DNA of 9,270 nt from Ekhidna sp. (GTDB lineage Bacteria > Bacteroidota > Bacteroidia > Cytophagales > Cyclobacteriaceae), in contig JAPPDO010000123.1 of the NCBI GenBank assembly GCA_028821635.1, forward strand, positions 1-9,270, written 5' to 3'. Of the stretch, positions 6,531 to 9,270 are shown in pieces (position 1 is the first letter of the stretch; every line of letters begins with the position of its first letter). The translations under genes and the position numbers were made by a program. The notes under the pieces were generated by a model that was not told where the DNA came from, did not search any database, and worked only from the letters and a program-made list of their open reading frames with translations.

Positions 6531-7352
6531 ATGTCAGAAAGCATCAATGATTTGAAAATCGGTGTTTTAGGCGGAGGTCAGTTAGGCCGTATGATGATTC
6601 AATCGGCGATAAATTATAATCTGGATATTTCTATTCTCGATCCGCACTCAAATGCACCATGTGCTCATTTGACAGCAAATTTTCAGGTTGGCAGGCTGAC
6701 GGATAGGGACATTAAACAGGATACGCTGAGTAATGCAGGCAATACCAATCCTCTCGGTCTTTGGTCGGATGGCACCATGATATGGGTGGTGAATAATGCT
6801 AGCGGTGAAAGCAGCAGTGACAAAATCTTCGCTTATACATTGGCCGATGGGTCACGTGATAAAGATAAAGAGATCAATACCCTCAACGCTGCGGGCAGCA
6901 ACGTTCCCATCGGTCTCTGGTCGGACGGTACTACCATCCGGGTCTCCGATATTGTTGAGGACAAAATCTTTGCTTACACGCTGTCCGACGGATCACGTGA
7001 TGCCGCTAAGGACATCAATACCCTCAATAGTGCAGGTAATAATAGACCTAATGGCCTCTGGTCAGAGGGTACCACGCTATATATTTCTGATCGTAGTAGT
7101 AAGCTTTTCGCTTACACCCTTAGTGGCGGTGCACGCAATGCCGCCAGAGACATTGAGAGTATAACTTTAAAAATTACAACCATTGGCATCTGGTCGGACA
7201 AGACCACCCTCTGGGTCAACAACGGTGTGGGGGTACGTGCCTTCCGGTTGGAACAGCAGGAGGGTTTTGTGAGTATGAGAGATTTTTTATCTAACAATAA
7301 CCGCTCAGTGAGAAAAAATAACCGCTCGGCAGGCAGCATAATTTCCAAATAG
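6531..7352 (+). CDS. Chimeric ORF: PurK N-terminus fused to WSDGTT-type repeats
   Basis: This 273-residue ORF has two unrelated parts. Residues 1-58 are the start of PurK (N5-carboxyaminoimidazole ribonucleotide synthase, purine synthesis): the LKIGVLGGGQLGRMM nucleotide-binding loop (8-22), ILDP (35-38), NAPCAH (41-46) and QVGRLTD (52-58). The ATP-grasp catalytic body is wholly absent (PurK is usually about 350-390 residues), so it cannot act as PurK. From residue 59 come four repeat units with the pattern RDxxKDINTLNxAGNNxPxGLWSDGTTxxVSD...KIFAYTLSDGS, as in bacterial secreted or surface repeat proteins, perhaps propeller-like. The tail (241-273) is polar and N/R/S-rich with a short duplication. 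There is no signal peptide. The ATG at 6531 is the natural PurK start, without a Shine-Dalgarno sequence nearby. It may be a young fusion gene, a pseudogene that has stayed open, or less likely an assembly join. Whether it is expressed is unknown. Confidence 0.7.
   Translation: MSESINDLKIGVLGGGQLGRMMIQSAINYNLDISILDPHSNAPCAHLTANFQVGRLTDRDIKQDTLSNAGNTNPLGLWSDGTMIWVVNNASGESSSDKIFAYTLADGSRDKDKEINTLNAAGSNVPIGLWSDGTTIRVSDIVEDKIFAYTLSDGSRDAAKDINTLNSAGNNRPNGLWSEGTTLYISDRSSKLFAYTLSGGARNAARDIESITLKITTIGIWSDKTTLWVNNGVGVRAFRLEQQEGFVSMRDFLSNNNRSVRKNNRSAGSIISK
6705..7250 (+). repeat. Four ~46-50-residue tandem repeats in the chimeric ORF
   Basis: Unit 1 is 6705-6854, unit 2 6855-6995, unit 3 6996-7133 and unit 4 7134-7250. 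Units 1-3 share (S/A)AGN, GLWSDGT or GLWSEGT, KIFAYTL or KLFAYTL, and a closing DGS or GGA. Unit 4 is more diverged (GIWSDKTTLWV, then VRAFRL) and shorter, as expected for an end unit. At the DNA level the stretch around CTCTGGTCGGA recurs in each unit with scattered changes, so the copies are old or have been diversified rather than freshly duplicated. The repeat part looks richer in G+C by eye than the purK part before it, which would fit a separate origin. Confidence 0.85.
7296..7327 (+). repeat. Short direct repeat AATAACCGCTC in the ORF tail
   Basis: AATAACCGCTC occurs at 7296-7306 and again at 7317-7327, a 21-base spacing that keeps the reading frame and gives NNRSV then NNRSA near the C-terminus of the chimeric ORF. 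It is probably a small slippage duplication. Confidence 0.7.
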
Positions 7353-7423
7353 CTAAAAACTATACCAAAAACCTGAAGATTTGATCCTGATATGCTTATT
7401 TCGTGCGAGGTCTATTCCAAACC

Positions 7424-9270
7424 ATGCAATTTGACAAAAAGAAACGCTCTAATGAAACGCTCATAGCAATTTATAAAGATCTGGTCGCTCCCAGACTTAT
7501 TGAGGAGAAGATGCTCATTTTGCTCCGCCAAGGAAAAGTAAGCAAGTGGTTTTCCGGTATTGGGCAGGAGGCCATCTCCGTAGGGGCTGCACTGGCATTA
7601 GCGGCGGATGAATATATCCTCCCTATGCACCGAAATCTTGGCGTTTTCACAACAAGAGGCATTCCTTATCAAAGGCTGTTTTCTCAATTTCAGGGGAAAG
7701 TAAGCGGCTTTACCAAAGGTCGTGACCGAAGTTTCCATTTTGGAACACAGGAATACCACATCGTTGGGATGATCTCACATCTGGGCCCGCAATTGGGAAT
7801 TGCTGATGGAATTGCACTTTCACATCTTTTAAAAAAAGAACAAAAGGTAAGTCTGGTTTTTAGCGGAGATGGGGGCACAAGTGAAGGCGATTTTCATGAG
7901 GCGGTTAACGTGGCATCAGTCTGGAAACTCCCCGTCATTTTTGTTATTGAGAACAATGGCTATGGGTTGTCTACTCCCAGCAAAGAACAATTCAATTTTG
8001 ATTCATTTGTAGTGAAAGGGCCTGCCTACGGGATGGAGGCTTACAGTGTGGAGGGGAATTCGATTCTGGAAGTTCTTAATGAATTAGAACCTTTGGTTGA
8101 AGACATACGAAAGGAACCAAGACCGATCCTCTTTGAAGCGAAGACCTTTAGGATGAGAGGGCATGAGGAGGCTTCAGGCACTAAATATGTTCCGGAAGCA
8201 TTGATGAAGCACTGGGCTGAAAAGGACCCCGTAAAATGTTATGAAAACTATCTCATCCATGAAGGCATCTGCACTCTTGATGAAGTAAAAAAAATCCGAG
8301 GGGGGATTCAGAAAGAAATAAACGAGGCGGTCAAGGAGGCTTTTTCTGAAAAGACCATCAAAGCATCAAAAAAGACAGAATTAGGAGATGTCTATCTCCC
8401 ATACATTCCAAAAGAGATAAAACCGAATGGGAAAGTTTCTGTGAAGAGATTCGTGGATGCTATCGCTGACGGGCTAAAGCAAAGTTTGGAAAAGCACCCT
8501 GATTTGATCCTTATGGGACAGGATGTAGCAGATTACGGTGGAGTGTTCAAGATCACGGAAGGACTTCTTGAAATCTTTGGTAAAGACCGAATTCGGAATA
8601 CCCCGCTGTGCGAATCTGCCATTATCGGTACCGGATTAGGTCTCAGCATCGCCGGAATGAAGGCAATCGTTGAAATGCAGTTTGCGGATTTTGTGACCGA
8701 GGGATTCAACCAAATTGTAAATAACATGGCTAAAATTCATTATCGATGGGGACCACATGCCGACGTTGTTGTGCGGATGCCAACCGGGGCAGGTGTGGGG
8801 GCCGGTCCTTTTCATTCTCAATCAAACGAAGCATGGTTCTTCCACACTCCGGGTCTTAAAATCGTATACCCGTCAAATCCGCATGATGCGAAAGGTCTGC
8901 TGGCTGCGTCCATAGAGGATCCTAATCCGTACCTCTATTTTGAGCATAAAGCACTGTACCGGTCGTTGTCCGGCGATGTGCCGGATGGATACTATACCAC
9001 CGAGATTGGCAAAGCGGCCGTTAATAGAAGCGGTTCTGATCTATCAATCATCACGTATGGCATGGGCGTTCACTGGGCGAACCGGATAGCGGAGGAGGCT
9101 GGCGGCTCCATTGAGATCATTGATTTAAGAACGCTTCTGCCGTGGGATAAAGAAACGGTACGGTTATCTGTCCGGAAAACGGGTCGGGCACTCGTGCTGC
9201 ACGAAGACTGCCTGACCGGAGGAGTAGGCGGAGAGATAGCGGCCTGGATTTCAGAACATTGCTTCGAGTC
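7424..9270 (+). CDS. Fused E1 alpha/beta 2-oxoacid dehydrogenase (branched-chain type), 3' end outside window
   Basis: 615 codons are open from the ATG at 7424 to the window edge; fusions of this type are usually about 650-680 residues, so little is missing. The protein is the thiamine-diphosphate E1 component of a 2-oxoacid dehydrogenase complex, decarboxylating the substrate and passing the acyl group to the lipoyl E2. The alpha half (about 1-300) carries the cofactor motif GDG (148-150) ... NN (177-178). The beta half starts near residue 336 and shows MGQDVADYGGVF, TPLCESAIIGTGLG and the GAGPFHSQSNEAWF segment (PFHSQSNE 462-469). Branched-chain 2-oxoacids are the likeliest substrate, but pyruvate or another 2-oxoacid cannot be excluded without E2. 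No E2 or E3 gene is visible. The start is 71 bases after the chimeric ORF, without a clear ribosome binding site. Confidence 0.9.
   Translation, partial: MQFDKKKRSNETLIAIYKDLVAPRLIEEKMLILLRQGKVSKWFSGIGQEAISVGAALALAADEYILPMHRNLGVFTTRGIPYQRLFSQFQGKVSGFTKGRDRSFHFGTQEYHIVGMISHLGPQLGIADGIALSHLLKKEQKVSLVFSGDGGTSEGDFHEAVNVASVWKLPVIFVIENNGYGLSTPSKEQFNFDSFVVKGPAYGMEAYSVEGNSILEVLNELEPLVEDIRKEPRPILFEAKTFRMRGHEEASGTKYVPEALMKHWAEKDPVKCYENYLIHEGICTLDEVKKIRGGIQKEINEAVKEAFSEKTIKASKKTELGDVYLPYIPKEIKPNGKVSVKRFVDAIADGLKQSLEKHPDLILMGQDVADYGGVFKITEGLLEIFGKDRIRNTPLCESAIIGTGLGLSIAGMKAIVEMQFADFVTEGFNQIVNNMAKIHYRWGPHADVVVRMPTGAGVGAGPFHSQSNEAWFFHTPGLKIVYPSNPHDAKGLLAASIEDPNPYLYFEHKALYRSLSGDVPDGYYTTEIGKAAVNRSGSDLSIITYGMGVHWANRIAEEAGGSIEIIDLRTLLPWDKETVRLSVRKTGRALVLHEDCLTGGVGGEIAAWISEHCFE

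Noticed and set aside
6531..6711. Functional PurK
   Set aside because: Only the first ~58 residues are present; the ATP-grasp domain and active site are missing, and the following sequence is unrelated repeat.
6796..7164. Open frame of 122 codons overlapping the chimeric ORF in another frame
   Set aside because: It is produced by the repeated DNA of the real frame and has no coherent protein features of its own.

Overview
The window reads as a chromosomal segment of a member of the Bacteroidota, most likely of Cytophagales type. The support is a MurF-alanine racemase fusion, a fused E1 alpha/beta 2-oxoacid dehydrogenase, an ammonium transporter paired with a small beta-barrel porin, a TTG-N18-TAnnTTTG type promoter, near absence of Shine-Dalgarno sequences before the genes, and AT-rich intergenic DNA with fragments of dispersed repeats common in this phylum. 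This is by recognition; no database search was possible.

Layout. 1-845: no convincing gene; two dispersed-repeat fragments, a large imperfect stem-loop (453-539) holding a doubtful 24-codon frame, and a terminator-like hairpin just before the first gene. 846-3233 (+): bifunctional MurF/Alr, which makes D-alanine and attaches D-Ala-D-Ala to the peptidoglycan precursor. 3235 to about 3465 (+): a decayed remnant of the 5' part of purK, starting right at the murF-alr stop codon. 3525-3551: terminator for the minus-strand genes. 3621-4697 (-) and 4782-6149 (-): a beta-barrel porin and the ammonium transporter Amt, transcribed amt to porin from a promoter at 6234-6262 with a hairpin between the two genes. 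6531-7352 (+): a chimeric ORF whose first ~58 codons are the start of PurK and whose remainder is about four copies of a ~47-residue WSDGTT/KIFAYTL/DGSRD repeat. 7424 to the window end (+): fused E1 alpha/beta subunits of a branched-chain-type 2-oxoacid dehydrogenase, 3' end outside the window.

The ordinary genes serve cell wall synthesis, ammonium uptake and oxidative decarboxylation of 2-oxoacids. The unusual part is purK: two separate 5' pieces, both lacking the catalytic body, lie on either side of the porin-amt pair in the same orientation. One is a ghost with stops and deletions; the other is captured in an intact ORF by fusion to unrelated surface-protein-like repeats, with a 7-bp match (GACGGAT) at the join. 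The ghost reaches further into purK than the chimera does, so it is not simply a decayed copy of the chimera. I see no complete novel defence or mobile system here; the purK chimera and its ghost are the strongest candidates for something undescribed.
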